Source of the DNA: Mercenaria mercenaria
Taxonomy: Eukaryota > Mollusca > Bivalvia > Venerida > Veneridae
Length of the DNA: 64,000 nt
Direction of reading: 5' to 3'
NCBI RefSeq assembly: GCF_021730395.1
Contig: NC_069378.1
Coordinates: forward strand, 42,173,001 to 42,237,000
The notes under the pieces: model-generated
What the model saw: only the letters and a program-made list of their open reading frames with translations
What the model was told of the DNA's origin: nothing
Database searches by the model: none
Shown here: positions 1 through 12,110 of the stretch, one piece after another
Position numbering within the stretch: the stretch's first letter is position 1
How the letters are laid out: the number at the start of each line of letters is the position of its first letter
Program-made: the position numbers and the translations under genes

Positions 1-119
1 CTTCAGGAACTTTAAAGAAGTAATTTAAATTAAAATTCTGATAGCACGGTGTGTAGAAACTACTTAGGGTATACATCAGACTAAATTCAGATTTCCTTCT
101 TTATTTTATCCTCTGCAAA

Positions 120-690
120 ATGAAACGTTACTGTTCATGAACAGTGCATGCATATTTCATAAATGGAGTTCATGAACACTTCATGAATTGCTCGTGAAGA
201 TAAAATGGCACAAATTCTTGAAACATTCTTAAATACTGTGTTCATAAACAGTGCATGAAAAGTGAAAGATGACTTCAAGAACTAATGTACATGAACAGTT
301 CATGTACTATTCACTCCATGAATAGTTCTTGATATTTTCTTGAACATGAATAGTTCATGAACTTCTTGCTATATTTTGTTGTGCCATTTTATCTTCACAA
401 ACTAGCAGTGAACCATTCATGAACATGATTCTTCATTAGTTCATGAACTACCTGTCATGAGTAGTGATTGAAAGATTCAAGAAAATAACATCATGATTGT
501 TCCTTTAACCTTTTATCATGGACAATTCAAGAACTCTGCGCGATTCTTTAGTAGTTCATGAACTGTTCATGAACACATTTTAAGGACAGTTCATTGTCCA
601 AAAATTCATGAACACAAATCAAGAACTGTTGAAGGTTAGTTCATGAACAGTTCTTTAATGGTTTGAAGTGTTCATGATTTTGCAGACATG
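120..690. repeat. GTTCATGAAC-rich palindromic low-copy repeat
   Basis: About 560 bp in which the 10-nt palindrome GTTCATGAAC and its near variants (TTCATGAA, AGTTCATGAAC) recur every few tens of bases in no fixed period. The same motif fills the 14873-16119 element, so this is probably a decayed relative. No ORF or terminal repeats are visible here. Confidence 0.6.
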
Positions 691-1705
691 TCTTATATTA
701 CTTATAAGCACATGACTGTATATGCAATTCAAATGTATTATTTAAACCACTCCGACTGTTCCTCAAAGAAATCACATACACACATTTTTTTAAAACAACA
801 GGTACACACATTCTGAAGAAAAATTGTTATAACAATAATAAAAAAGACCACACCAATTTCAAGCCCTCCCCAACTTCAAAAAGACCAAGAGTACACCGAA
901 GTTATCATAAAATAGTCAATTATATCTGAAAAGATTAATAATCATCATCCTGAATAAATAACTACTTGTGGTCAAAATATTAAATAAAATCACCAAGGGT
1001 ACTCTTCAAAAAGGAGTCAAGAAACCAGTAGTGAGTCTATTATACACTCAATAGTGGGTGTGTCAGCCATTCATCTTTTCGGACCTTTACCGGAAGATGA
1101 CAACAATAGTTTCACAGATTTTCTAATCTCCTGACTCTGTGGTGACCGTGTCTTTCTCACCTCGGTCACAAAGCATGTTTTGTGTTTAACAAATAATGCT
1201 TTAACTAACAAGATGCCCCTTTTGTAGATGACAAATTGACCATTTGCTCACTTCAGTCATCAAAAAGATCACCCATATTGTCACCAGCATTTTAAAAAAA
1301 AAGTCTCATGGAAAATAATTCACACACTAAATGCTGCCGGCAATTTTGTCCCTATTTGTCGCTCTTGTTAATATTCTCCCCTGAAGCATATTATGCTGGC
1401 AGACTGGAATTGTCATTTTTGGACTACTAAGCATTGTACTTCCAATTTCTACCTAAACATAAATAACATCACTTATAATCAGGAGTGAGGCAAAGCAAAA
1501 TCTTCAAAAACTTCGATTTCAAATTTGTTATGCAATATTACTGTATTCCCCCCAACTGAATTTTCTAAATATTGTAGGTTATGTTATTTATTTTGTGGAG
1601 TTTTACATTACATAGACACAATTCTAGATTACTATGTTCTGCAACTTTCTAGCATCTGATGGTGGAGGAAGACTCTAGGGTATCCAAGCAGAACCACTGA
1701 CCTTC
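691..1705. other. unassigned AT-rich spacer
   Basis: No gene or clear repeat is seen. A short stretch near 1650-1700 (gatggtggaggaagac) resembles the tail of the SINE family found at 30464 and 61385, but it is too short to call. Confidence 0.5.
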
Positions 1706-2173
1706 AGAATCAAACTGCCCCGGATGGGCAAATTGCGGATGAGTTCCGGATAGCACCTGTAATGCATCTGTAGAACTCTCAACTCATTCGTACGTCATCT
1801 GGTGTATCCGTTCAGAAATTGGGGGCATCTGGGGGCAAGGGTGAGAAGTTTTGAACATGCTTAAAATTTTGCCACAGATAATATATCTGTAAGGAATCCG
1901 TAATAAATCCATAACAGTTCTGAAAAGATCATCACAGATCTTAAAAGATCGTAACAGTCCGGAAGACAATCACTCATGTGGTAAAAGAATACAGGCTATT
2001 ATGTTTTTATTTCGGTTCTAATAAGATTAATTAAGGTTCTGTTATGATTGCATTAAAGATTTATAATGTAACAAATTCGCAAAACCTATTTTTTTTTCTT
2101 ACACATCCGGAGTAATCCGGGGATAAGAATCTGGAACTCATCCACAAGCCCATATCCGGGGCAGTGTGATTCT
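1706..2173. mobile_element. non-autonomous TIR element (MITE), ~470 bp
   Basis: Imperfect terminal inverted repeats of about 45-50 bp. The left end (1706-1757) contains actgccccggatgggc and gatgagttccggat. The right end (2121-2173) carries their reverse complements (aactcatcc, atccggggcagtg). The interior has no transposase-like ORF. The superfamily is not identifiable; the target duplication is not clear. Confidence 0.6.
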
Positions 2174-3744
2174 AGCTTTAAGTGAGTTATAATGGCTTTG
2201 GCACTTCAAGATGTTTACACCCCAAGCAAGGTTTCAAACCCACAGTACGTGTTAAGAAGCAAGTGATCTTAACTGCACACCCACACCAACAAAGGTTATG
2301 ACTTAATCCCTTGGTGAGCTTAATTGTATGGCTGTCTTGAAAATTATGAAATATTGTATAATGGCATTCAACTCATATAACATATTGATTTACAAAAAAC
2401 ATTCTTCAAGATTTCTTGGATTGAAACGCTTGCTGCATGTAGACAAACAACAGTGGTATGTATATATACTATTGTATGGCAATAAATGACACTGAGACAG
2501 CTGCTGGATAAATCTTATTTAGATATATCGATGACGCATTTATATACATGCACTGTATTACTTTCTCAATTCTCTTTGCACTGCAGTTGCACATAATGTT
2601 ACCATCAAAAACAGCCCATGACGTCTGCCCATTTTAATTTTCTGTTGAAACTAAAGCTATCACTATTTAAAGGTGATTTATAGCCATACATGCAGTTTTG
2701 ATAATTTTTGTCAAGACTTTTGACATACAAGTGTGACAAACTTGGACCTAGTGGTTCTGGGTTGTGCACTCTTTGCATGTTGTCTTGATAAGGTGAATAA
2801 CTGCATGATGCTGGTTCTGGAAAGTAGCTAGGGACACTTTGTTTGTTTGTATGTATAAGCTTATTCATAGTCACCACTGATTACCCATATGGGTTAACTC
2901 CTTCAGAAGACTGTTAGTAATGTTAGTAGGAGGATTACATGCAAGATACAGAAGACCCTCCAATTTCAGAAGTTTCCCTGGTTCTTTAGTATGCCACGTG
3001 TAAAGCACCCATACACGGCCAGTGTTAGTAATTTTTAGTTGGAGGAGCAGCGGCTCGAACTCAAGACCCCTGGTTTGGTTGTCAGACAGTGTTACACATG
3101 TATGACTACATTATATACCCATCTTACACTCAAAAAACCCCACAAAATTCAAGTAGACATTGACCTTGAAGGTTGATCTATGTTTTACTGCATGATTCTT
3201 ATAAAATTTTGGAATTACATCCCTTTAATATGAAAGAATTTAAAAAAGTTTATTATTTCTTTTAATTTCAATACAATTTTTTGTTTAAAACTTTGATTTG
3301 ATTTTTATCAGTGACAATCTTAACTAAAACTACTCCCAACTAAGACTGGCAAAGGGAGGTAATAATGGTTTTACAAACTTGCATTTCTAATACATATCAG
3401 CTTATAATGTTATTGCAAAACTTTAATAAATGTAATACAATTCTTCTGACTCTCATATCATTCCTTGGCAAATGTGTGTTTATCAAATTTATGCTTATGC
3501 TAATATAAGTTTGTCTTGGTTGGATAGTAAAATCAAATTTTGCAAATACCGCCAGTGGAAACATATATCAGCTAGCGTAAATGACCAGATGTTAACATTT
3601 GGAACAGGACCAAAGTCTGATTATCAACCTTTAATTAGACTGGCTATCTTTTTTTATTTTTTTCTACACTGTTTTGTATCTTGGACTAAACAGATATTCT
3701 TTGCATTATGTCCCTTTTTCCTCTTGGTAATCTAAATTTGCAAA
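2174..3744. other. unassigned spacer
   Basis: No supported gene. The stretch 2955-3105 (minus strand, around ggctcgaactcaagacccc) has a B-box-like tRNA motif and could be a decayed SINE. The short ORFs here show no domain or signal peptide. Confidence 0.4.
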
Positions 3745-3752
3745 ACCGTAGA

Positions 3753-4030
3753 TATATGAGAAATATGACAGAACAAACATATGGGACGGGAGCCAGTCTA
3801 CCTGTGGCTACCGGTATTCAAATTTTGTATGATTATGTCCCTTTTCTTCTCAAAACATTGGATAGATAATCAGAACCAAGAAATACTGGTCAGAATATAT
3901 AAGAGTAATGACTGAAAAAAAAATAAAAAAGCTCATCTAGTCGGTAGCCATGCTAATAACAGAGGTAATAGTCTCTGTTATTAGTATGGCTACCGACCCA
4001 TATGTTTGTTCTGTCATATTTCTCATATAT
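3753..4030. mobile_element. TIR element with inner perfect-like hairpin
   Basis: The 33-35 bp inverted repeats (tatatgagaaatatgacag at 3753; complement ending 4030) bound a ~280-bp unit. Near the right end a second palindrome, gtcggtagccatgctaat at 3939 against its complement ending about 3997, gives ~25-bp arms around an 8-nt loop. No ORF. Probably a MITE. Confidence 0.6.
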
Positions 4031-4716
4031 AAGTTTTCTTCGTTATTACAGTGGAAGTATTTTCAGCATGTTGTTTCTATAATGACAATTTTTTTTATTC
4101 CCCTGGCTCCGAACATAGGCATGGTTTAGCCATCAGATAAAAATGGGCTATTTAAATTATTTAAGAGGCTTAAAATTTACTAATAAAATATTTGCAGTAT
4201 TTACAAAGAAAATATAACCATGCAGCCAAGGAGCCAGGCTAAGCCACAGGAGTCAAAACATAGGGTCTGAACACAGACTACTCATTGATATTGTTCTGTT
4301 AAAGAGCTAACCCAAATTTTTTAGCTATACTAAATCATTGTAAAAATATTGTAACTATTGTACTTGTTCCATGTCAAGTTAATACAATATTGCATTTAAC
4401 AGAGCAATTGGCTACTTGTTAGATACACTTTCTATCTGATAACTACTGATAAACCATGATCTATGTAAATATACCACCCCATGTAACTGTATATAATTAC
4501 CTCCCTTTTATCTGATAATTTTTGACATTTATAAACATAGGTGATGTAATATAATCTGCTCTTTAATAATGATCTATCAGCACAACAGATTTATGTGAAT
4601 TTTCACTTTCTATGTGTTTCCTTTGCTGTAAGAAAACTATGCCGAAACTGTATTATAATAGCTCTGATTCTAAACTGATAGACTTATACTTAAATGTATA
4701 CTAAACAATTGCTATA
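4031..4716. other. unassigned AT-rich spacer
   Basis: No gene, tandem repeat or terminal repeat was recognised. Confidence 0.5.
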
Positions 4717-4953
4717 TGAGCCATGCCGTGAGAAAACCAACATAGTGGGTTTGCGACCAGCATGGATCCAGACCAGCCTGCGCATCTGCGCAGTCTGGTC
4801 AGGATCCATGCTGTTCGCTGACGGTTTCTCTAATTACAATAGGCTTTGAAAGCGAACAGCATGGATCCTGACCAGACTGCGCGGATGCGCAGGCTGGTCT
4901 GGATCCATGCTGGTCGCAAACCCACTATGTTGGTTTTCTCATGGCGTGGCTCA
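4717..4953. mobile_element. palindromic MITE (TGAGCC...GGCTCA family)
   Basis: Almost the whole 237 bp folds on itself. TGAGCCATGCCGTGAGAAAA at the left is matched by its complement at the right end, and the arms continue through gaccagcatggatccagacc. A second copy lies at 11159. The long TIR plus the 9-bp target duplication of that second copy fits a Mutator-like MITE (inference). Confidence 0.8.
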
Positions 4954-5600
4954 ATTATATTTTATGTAAACCTTATGTGTATTAGCGGTACTATGAATTA
5001 GGTTCTAAATAATACTCAATAATAAATGTACAGCTAAAACAGTATATAAATGTGTGCTAGTACATTTTTTCCTTTAATATAAAGATAAACATTTGGATAA
5101 ACCATGTTACACTGTCTTCTAACTAAAAAATTGCGGGTTCGAGCCTTAAATACTACGGTCACAACCTCACCTTCTCATGTGACACCGGTACTGATGAACC
5201 AAGAGTGGTTCAAATAAGCTTATTAAAATAAAGCTTTCACTGCAATCAAGCAAAATAAACTACAGCTAAGCTTGCAGTAATTTTAATTTGCAGAGAAACC
5301 CATTACAGGTGGAACTGCAGAGGTCCACAAATCAATGCTATTTAATATTACATCAGCCTGTCTCCAATTTTCAATTGTGCATCATTCTGCATTTTTAATG
5401 AACTGATATAAATAGCTGTCTGAAGCTATTACTGTACATTTATTAAATTTTATGCATAGAACAGAAAAAAATTCATTGACTTAAAATGTTGATGTAAATG
5501 GGCTCTGAAATTCATCAAAGCTAAGTTTTGCATTCATTAGATATACAACCTGTCAATTTGAATGAGCGATTTGACATTTACCATTGTGTCAATTGATTTC
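4954..5600. other. unassigned spacer
   Basis: No gene found. It ends in ttgatttc (5593-5600), the left target-site copy of the next element. Confidence 0.5.
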
Positions 5601-7506
5601 CAGGGTTTTTTCTACCTAATTTGGGAACATAGCCTATACCCCCAAAATTGGGAATTTTGACGCGTAAATGTTACAAATTGGGAAATATTTAGTCCCATAG
5701 GATATAGTAAGGATGCACTTTCTCATACACTTGTTTCACATTGTACACCCTCTTTAACATACTTCCATTACAATATTGTCCATAATTTGGTCAATGTTTG
5801 TGCAATTTTGATGAAATTTTTTTTCAGAATGTAGATTGGGAATTTTTGCACTCATTTTGGGAAAAACACATACCGTATTTACCCTAAGTCTTGGGACACC
5901 CTTAAAATCTGGAAAAATAATTATTTTTCTTGTCCCTAATTTTTCGGACATGTATTTTCTCAGCATATTTTTCGTCCCTAAGTGTTGGGACTGTGGTTGT
6001 TACTGATTCATGATGTAAGTCAAATACCGTTATTATACATTGTATGGTTTTTGTATCGATCAAAATGTCAAATAATTATAAGAACCAAAGATTATTTTTT
6101 TAACATTTTCGTGTCGTGTTTTTACTGGATATTCTTTTGACAGTAAAGTGTTTTTTTACCATACCAGTTAAGTGTTGTATATTTTTTTTTACTGCAGCCA
6201 GGAAGTCCGTTTTCCGTTAGTTAGTTTTTTTTATTTAACACTGACTGGAATTTACCCGCGAATCGTACAGCTATCAAAACGCCATGCCGGTAATTTTCCA
6301 TTCCACGAGCACGTGCGACCTATCGTAATGTCTAACTTACAACGCCGTTACTTTTGTTTATTGACACGTATACAAAAAACGCGCGTCACACATTCATTTT
6401 TTGATTTTATCGCTTCAGATTTTCAACGTAGATTGAGAAGTAATATAATTTGAATTCTATAACGATTTTAAAAAGGTATCGACAGAAATGTAGGCAAAAT
6501 TCTATAAAAACGGTCGAATTTTCATAAAATTACATGCAAAATTTCAAAGAGCGCGATCCTAAATACTTATTTCTTTCTAAAAGTAAACAAATGATGCAAA
6601 CTATAGGCATAAAGTTCAGACTTTTGACCACAAAGTGCAAAAAACAGAATAGAAAAATCTTAAATAATGAAAAAGCGGCAGCAATTTAAAAATATGAAGT
6701 AAAACGATTTTTGGCAAACAGATTTCTGTTACGTGACCGTAAATAGAAAATCGGGACGCGGTTTAAAGAAACAAAAACCAATGATGTTGTTGCGTTTTTT
6801 TAAATAAGTTTTGAATGCATCTTTGTGCATGTACATGTATTTTTTGACATGACACTTTATAATAAGATATTCTTCTCAAACCGTTTTGAAATTTCCTTGA
6901 GGGCAAATAGGTCACAGAGGTAAGATATCCGCTATTATAGTTTGACACGTTTACCTGTCAGTTTATACGGGATATTGCACATTCACTTTAACAAATTAAA
7001 AAGAAGTTTTTTTCATTGATTTTCACAACACTAGATCTACTTCTCAGCTCTTTAAAGAACTGAGGCGGTACGATCAAACAGTGATGTACAACTTGGCGCG
7101 AAAACATGACGTAATGCCATGAAAATCTCGGGGAAACTATACCGCTTTGATCTCCACTTCTAATGTCATGATACCGACACACTTTTAGCTCTTTGAGGGG
7201 TGTTAATTGATGATGAAAACAAGGCCAATTACTTTGTTTATCAACAGAATAATTACGGATAATCGTTAAACGTTTATTTTTTCGCTTTCAACACGGGTGG
7301 GTGGGGGATGTTACCCGATGACTGAGAATTGTGTTCATGTTTTTGGGACACTTTTCAAAATAATTATTTTTCGGGAAATAAGTCTTGGGACAGTGAAAAA
7401 AATAATTATTTTATGCTGTCCCAAGACTTAGGGTAAATACGGTACTTTTTGGCATTGGGAATATAGCCGAATAACGGCTATAAAAAACGGCCGAAAAAAA
7501 ACCCCC
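5601..7506. mobile_element. hAT-like non-autonomous element, interrupted
   Basis: It starts CAGGGTTTTTTCTAC and ends with a degenerate complement (gaaaaaaaaccccc). It is flanked by an exact 8-bp direct repeat, ttgatttc, at 5593-5600 and 7507-7514. CAGGG-type ends with 8-bp duplications are typical of hAT elements. Only about 335 bp is its own sequence, since the rest is a second element (5873-7442). No transposase is present. Confidence 0.6.
5873..7442. mobile_element. 1.57-kb TIR element inserted at TA
   Basis: A 25-bp, apparently perfect inverted repeat (CCGTATTTACCCTAAGTCTT continuing through GGGAC) begins at 5873 and ends at 7442. TA sits on both sides (5871-5872, 7443-7444). This is consistent with a Tc1/mariner/pogo-type target. 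Short ORFs inside (e.g. 6172-6453) show no DDE-like signature, so the element appears non-autonomous. It interrupts the hAT-like element. Confidence 0.7.
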
Positions 7507-7514
7507 TTGATTTC

Positions 7515-8164
7515 ATACAAAAAATTCTAAATAATGAAAAAGAACTCTTACAAAGAAATGTCTAAGATTCTGTACAAATTTCAGATATCAATAGATCTTA
7601 CTGTATTAGGGTTCACTGATACTGCTTCATATAATTGCTTGAGACTTTCAACAGTGTTTAAAACTCCAGTAGCGATTTGATTTACGACAAAACAATTGCT
7701 TTGCTTTCTCAAGTAATGTCCTAGCCATTAATTGATTTTGCTGTTTCATTTACCATCAGGGCCTTTATCAGAAGCCAAAGAAAATTGTCTTAATTAATTA
7801 ATTCTGGGCATGTAGGGACAATAGGTCACTAACATTGATCCCAAGACATTACCCACTTAAAATACTGAACTTGTCAACTTTCCTCAACCTTGCAGCAACA
7901 AAGACCGGGAAAATTTATAAGTGCTTGCAGAATTATAAGCAGCAATTAACTCTTTCACTGAGAATTAAAAGAAGATTTCTATGGCATTGAATTACCTCCC
8001 TTTTATAGATATTAAATGAAAACAGTATTACTTCCCTTTCTTCGAAATGAAATAAAAACAGATTACCTCCCATTTAAATGTATGAAATAAAACTAAATAT
8101 CATTTGATTTTTACTCTATTATATTTCAAAAGTATGTTATTCCCAAAAATACGGTGTCTCTGGT
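7515..8164. other. unassigned spacer
   Basis: No gene recognised. Ends at the triplet microsatellite. Confidence 0.5.
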
Positions 8165-8254
8165 TAAATAAGCCAGACGATGAAGATGACGATGAAGAAG
8201 ATGATGATGATGATAATGATGATGAAGATGATGATGATAATGATGATGATGAGA
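8165..8254. repeat. GAT/GAA-type triplet microsatellite
   Basis: About 90 bp of gat, gac and gaa triplets. Both strands read as low-complexity ORFs (Asp/Glu-rich on plus, Ser-rich on minus). These are artefacts of the repeat, not genes. Confidence 0.9.
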
Positions 8255-8279
8255 CACTTTTACATGAAATATCAAATTT

Positions 8280-10310
8280 TAACAAGAGGACCATCATGGT
8301 CCTGAATCGCTCACCTCTTCCCACATGATCCAGTTTTGAGTATGACGTTGTTTTTTCTATTATTTGACATAGTGACCTAGTTTTTGAGCTCATGTGACCC
8401 AGTTTTGAACTTGGCCTAGATATTATCAAGATAAAAATTCTGACAAATTTTCATGAAGATCCATTAAAAAATATGGTCTCTAGAGAGGTCACAAGGTTTT
8501 TCTATTATTTGACCTATTGACCTAGTTTTTTAAGGCACGTGACCCAGTTTCAAACTTGACCTAGATATCATCAAGTTGAACATTCTGACCAATTTTCATG
8601 AAGATCCATTCAAGGGTATGGCCTCTAGAGAGGTCACAAGGTTTTTCTATTTCAAGACCTACTGACCTAGTTTTTGATCGCAGTTGACCCAGTTTCAAAC
8701 TTGACCTAGATATCATCAAGATAAACAATCAGACCAACTTTCATACAGATCCCATGAAAAATATGGCCTCTAGAGAGGTCACAACATTTTTTCATTATTT
8801 GACCTACTGACCTACATTTTGATGGCACGCGGCCCACTTTCAAACTTGACCTAGATATCATCAAGATGAACATTCTGACCAATTTTTATGGAGATCCATT
8901 CACAAGTATGGCCTCTAGAGAGGTCACAAGGTTTTTCTATTTTTAGACCTATTGACCTAGTTTTTGACTGCACATGACCCTGTTTCAAACTTGACCTAGA
9001 TATCATCAAGATGAACATTCAGACCAACTTTCATGAAGATCCATTGAAAAATATGGCCTTTAGAGAGGTCACAAGGTTTTTCTATTATTTGACCTACTGA
9101 CCTAGTTTTTGATGGCACGTGACCCAGTTTCAAACTTAATCTAGATATCATCAAGATGAACATTCAGACCAACTTTCATACAGATCCCATGGAAAATATG
9201 GCCTCTAGAGAGGTCACAAGGTTTTTCTATTATTTGACCTACTGACCTAGTTTTTGAAGGCACGTGACCCATTTTTGAACTTGACTTAGATATCATCAAG
9301 ATGAACATTCTGACCAATTTTCATGAAGATTTCATGAAATATATGGCCTCCAGAGAAGTCACAAGGTTTTTCTATTTTTTAGACCTATTGACCTAGTTTT
9401 TGACGGCATGTGACCCAGTTTCAAACTTGACCTAGATATCATCAAGATGAACATTCAGACCAATTTTCATACAGATCCTGTGAAAAATATGGCCTTTAGA
9501 GAGGTCACAAGGTTTTTCTATTATTTGACCTACTGACCTAGTTTTTGACGGCACGTGACCCAGTTTCAAACTTGATCTAGATATCACCAAGGTGAACGTT
9601 CTGACCAAATTTCATGAAGATCTTGTGAAATATATGGCCTCTAGAAAGGTCACAAGGTTTTTCTATTTTTAGACCTACTGACCTAGTTTTTGACCGCACA
9701 AGACCCAGTTTCGAACTTGGCCTAGATATCATCAAGATGAACATTCAGACCAACTTTCATACAGATCCCATGAAAAATATGAGCCTTTAGAGAGGTCACA
9801 AGGTTTTTCTATTATTTGACCTACTGACCTAGTTTTTGATGGCACGTGACCCAGTTTCAAATTTGACCTAGATATCATCAAGTTGAACGTTCTGACCAAC
9901 TTTTATGAAGATCTTGTGAAATATATGTCCTCTAGAGAGGTCACAAGGTTTTTCTATTTTTAGACCTACTGACCTAGTTTTTGAAGGCACATGACCTAGT
10001 TTCAAACTTGACCTAGATATCATCAAGGTGAACATTCTGATCAATTTTCATGAAGATCCATTGAAAATTATGGCCTCTAGATAGGTCACAAGGTTTGTCT
10101 ATTTTTAGACTTACTGACCTAGTTTTTGATGGCACGTGACCCAGTTTCGAACTTGACCTAGAATTTACCAAGATGAACATTCTGACCCATTTTCATAAAG
10201 ATCCCATGAAAAATGTGACCTCTAGAGATGTCACAAGCAAAAGTTTACGGACGCACGGACAACGGACGCTGCGCGATCAGAACAGCTCACCTTGTCACTT
10301 TGTGACAGGT
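8280..10310. repeat. ~145-bp tandem array in a mollusc repeat element
   Basis: Thirteen degenerate monomers, each containing tgacctactgacctagtttt, gacctagatatcatcaag, and gcctctagagaggtcacaag. Two monomer types, read by tattatttgacc and tatttttagacc, tend to alternate. The array ends in ggacgcacggacaacgg and a tight hairpin (agctcacc...ggtgagct, ~10276-10314). A tandem core, an adjacent microsatellite and a 3' hairpin resemble Helentron-derived HINE/pearl-like elements. That class is an inference. Confidence 0.8.
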
Positions 10311-10314
10311 GAGC

Positions 10315-11149
10315 TAAAAACAGAGCATAAATATTTAAAGTCAAGCTAATTATTGAAAACTGGTCACGTTTTATTTATTCCCCCAACAAATTTCAAGCCA
10401 GGGAGATAATTATTTATGTAAATATACAATGTGCTTATACATGAGAAAATGTTTACAATAATTTATAACTTGCATAATTAACAGATAAAAGTAAAAATGT
10501 ATTAAGTAAACATAGACAGGTGTTAAGAACTCTTGAAAATCTTGTTTCTTTTAAACAAGGTTGGATAGTCATTTTTACATACAAATTCAGAATTGTATGG
10601 TAGACCTTTTCAATATATCTTTTCTCAAAAGTAAACTAAAAGCATAAGAAAGGCAGTTAATCACCACTGAACTATGCATATTAAAGGGAGGTAATCCACT
10701 AAAAATGGCACATGACTGGGAGGTTATCAAATCATTTAAGTAATATATGTCTAGTAAGAATAGATGTATATCAGGAAGATTTAACAATTCATTATTACAT
10801 TCAGAACCATTCATTCACCAATTATAGAATAAACTAACAATATATGAAATATGAACAAAATCTGTTATTGGGAAAAATGGTGAAATTCTAGCATACGCCT
10901 TTAATATACCAGATATTACCAAACCATCTGGTGAAGGAAAAAAGCTCATTACAAAAAAACTATCAATTTCTCATGTTAAACATTCAGAAGGGTGTAAATA
11001 AATGAGTCATCTAAAACAATCCTAATCTGATTTAATCTAATTACCAGATATGTAAGCCTCATTTGCCTTTATATGCATTGTTTATAACAGACTGTACTAT
11101 TAATACCAAGGTCACTCCATACCTACTGCAGACTACTTTCAATTCTAAT
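10315..11149. other. unassigned spacer
   Basis: No supported gene or repeat. Confidence 0.5.
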
Positions 11150-11158
11150 TTTATTATA

Positions 11159-11379
11159 TGAGCCGTGCCATGAGAAAACCAACATAGTGGCTTTGCGACC
11201 AGCATGGATCCAGACCAGACTGCGCGGATGGATCCATGCTGTTCGATTTCAAGGCCTGTTGGAATTAGATACTGTTAGCGAACAGCATGGATCCTGACCA
11301 GACTGCGCGAATGTGCAGGCTGGTCTGGATCCATGCTCGTCGCAAAGCCACTATGTTGGTTTTCTCATGGCACGGCTCA
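11159..11379. mobile_element. palindromic MITE, second copy, with 9-bp TSD
   Basis: Same family as 4717-4953 (TGAGCCGTGCCATGAGAAAA at the left end, complement at the right), with an internal deletion in one arm. It is flanked by an exact 9-bp direct repeat, tttattata, at 11150-11158 and 11380-11388. This supports a Mutator-like (MULE) mechanism. Confidence 0.85.
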
Positions 11380-11388
11380 TTTATTATA

Positions 11389-12110
11389 CAGGGCTGTTTT
11401 AGTTGTGAAATAATCTCTCATCTTTGACTTATAATATCTAAACATGAAAAATATATACTCCTATCCTTCTTTCACTTTGACAAAAAGTTTGGACATTCAA
11501 GGGCCATTACTCTGCAAATGTCAAACTCAGTTGATAAGCCCCCTTTAATATAAATTTCAAGTACTGACATGCTTACTTCTGCCATGCACACTGTAAGCAA
11601 TTACAACATGTAAACACTCCATATGATAACATTCTTAATCACCCATCATATCTTTTATCTTAACATAAAAAACATTAAATATGTTTTCTTTAATCTATAT
11701 TATAAATCCTTTGAAGTTTATATCTTCAATAATTTAGGACTTCCTGATTTTATTTATGGTATGCAAACAAATCCTTGAAGGAAAAAAACTATTCAGAAAT
11801 TCTTAGCCAAGTTTTTACTAAACAGTCCCTTTGAGAACTGATATTTTCTACATAAATCATCCTCATCTTTCTTGTTTATGTTGTTTTTATTGTTGCTCAG
11901 CTACAGGTTTCCACTTTCTCCTTCACTGACCAGATTTGAAACAGGAAGTTCCAGAAACTTGAGCTATTCAAAAACAACAGCTGTAAAAATCATTTTCAAG
12001 AAAATAATCTAAATCAGGAGTTAGGTTTTTCTAGTATGCTTTGACAGGTCATCCCTTCTGAACCCATCTTGTATGAGTATGAATATTTCTCCTAATCTTT
12101 ATCAGGCTTA
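11389..12110. other. unassigned spacer
   Basis: No gene or repeat recognised. Confidence 0.5.

Noticed and set aside
8100-8429. Ser-rich/Asp-rich ORFs on both strands
   Set aside because: Translation of a GAT triplet microsatellite; no other coding signal.
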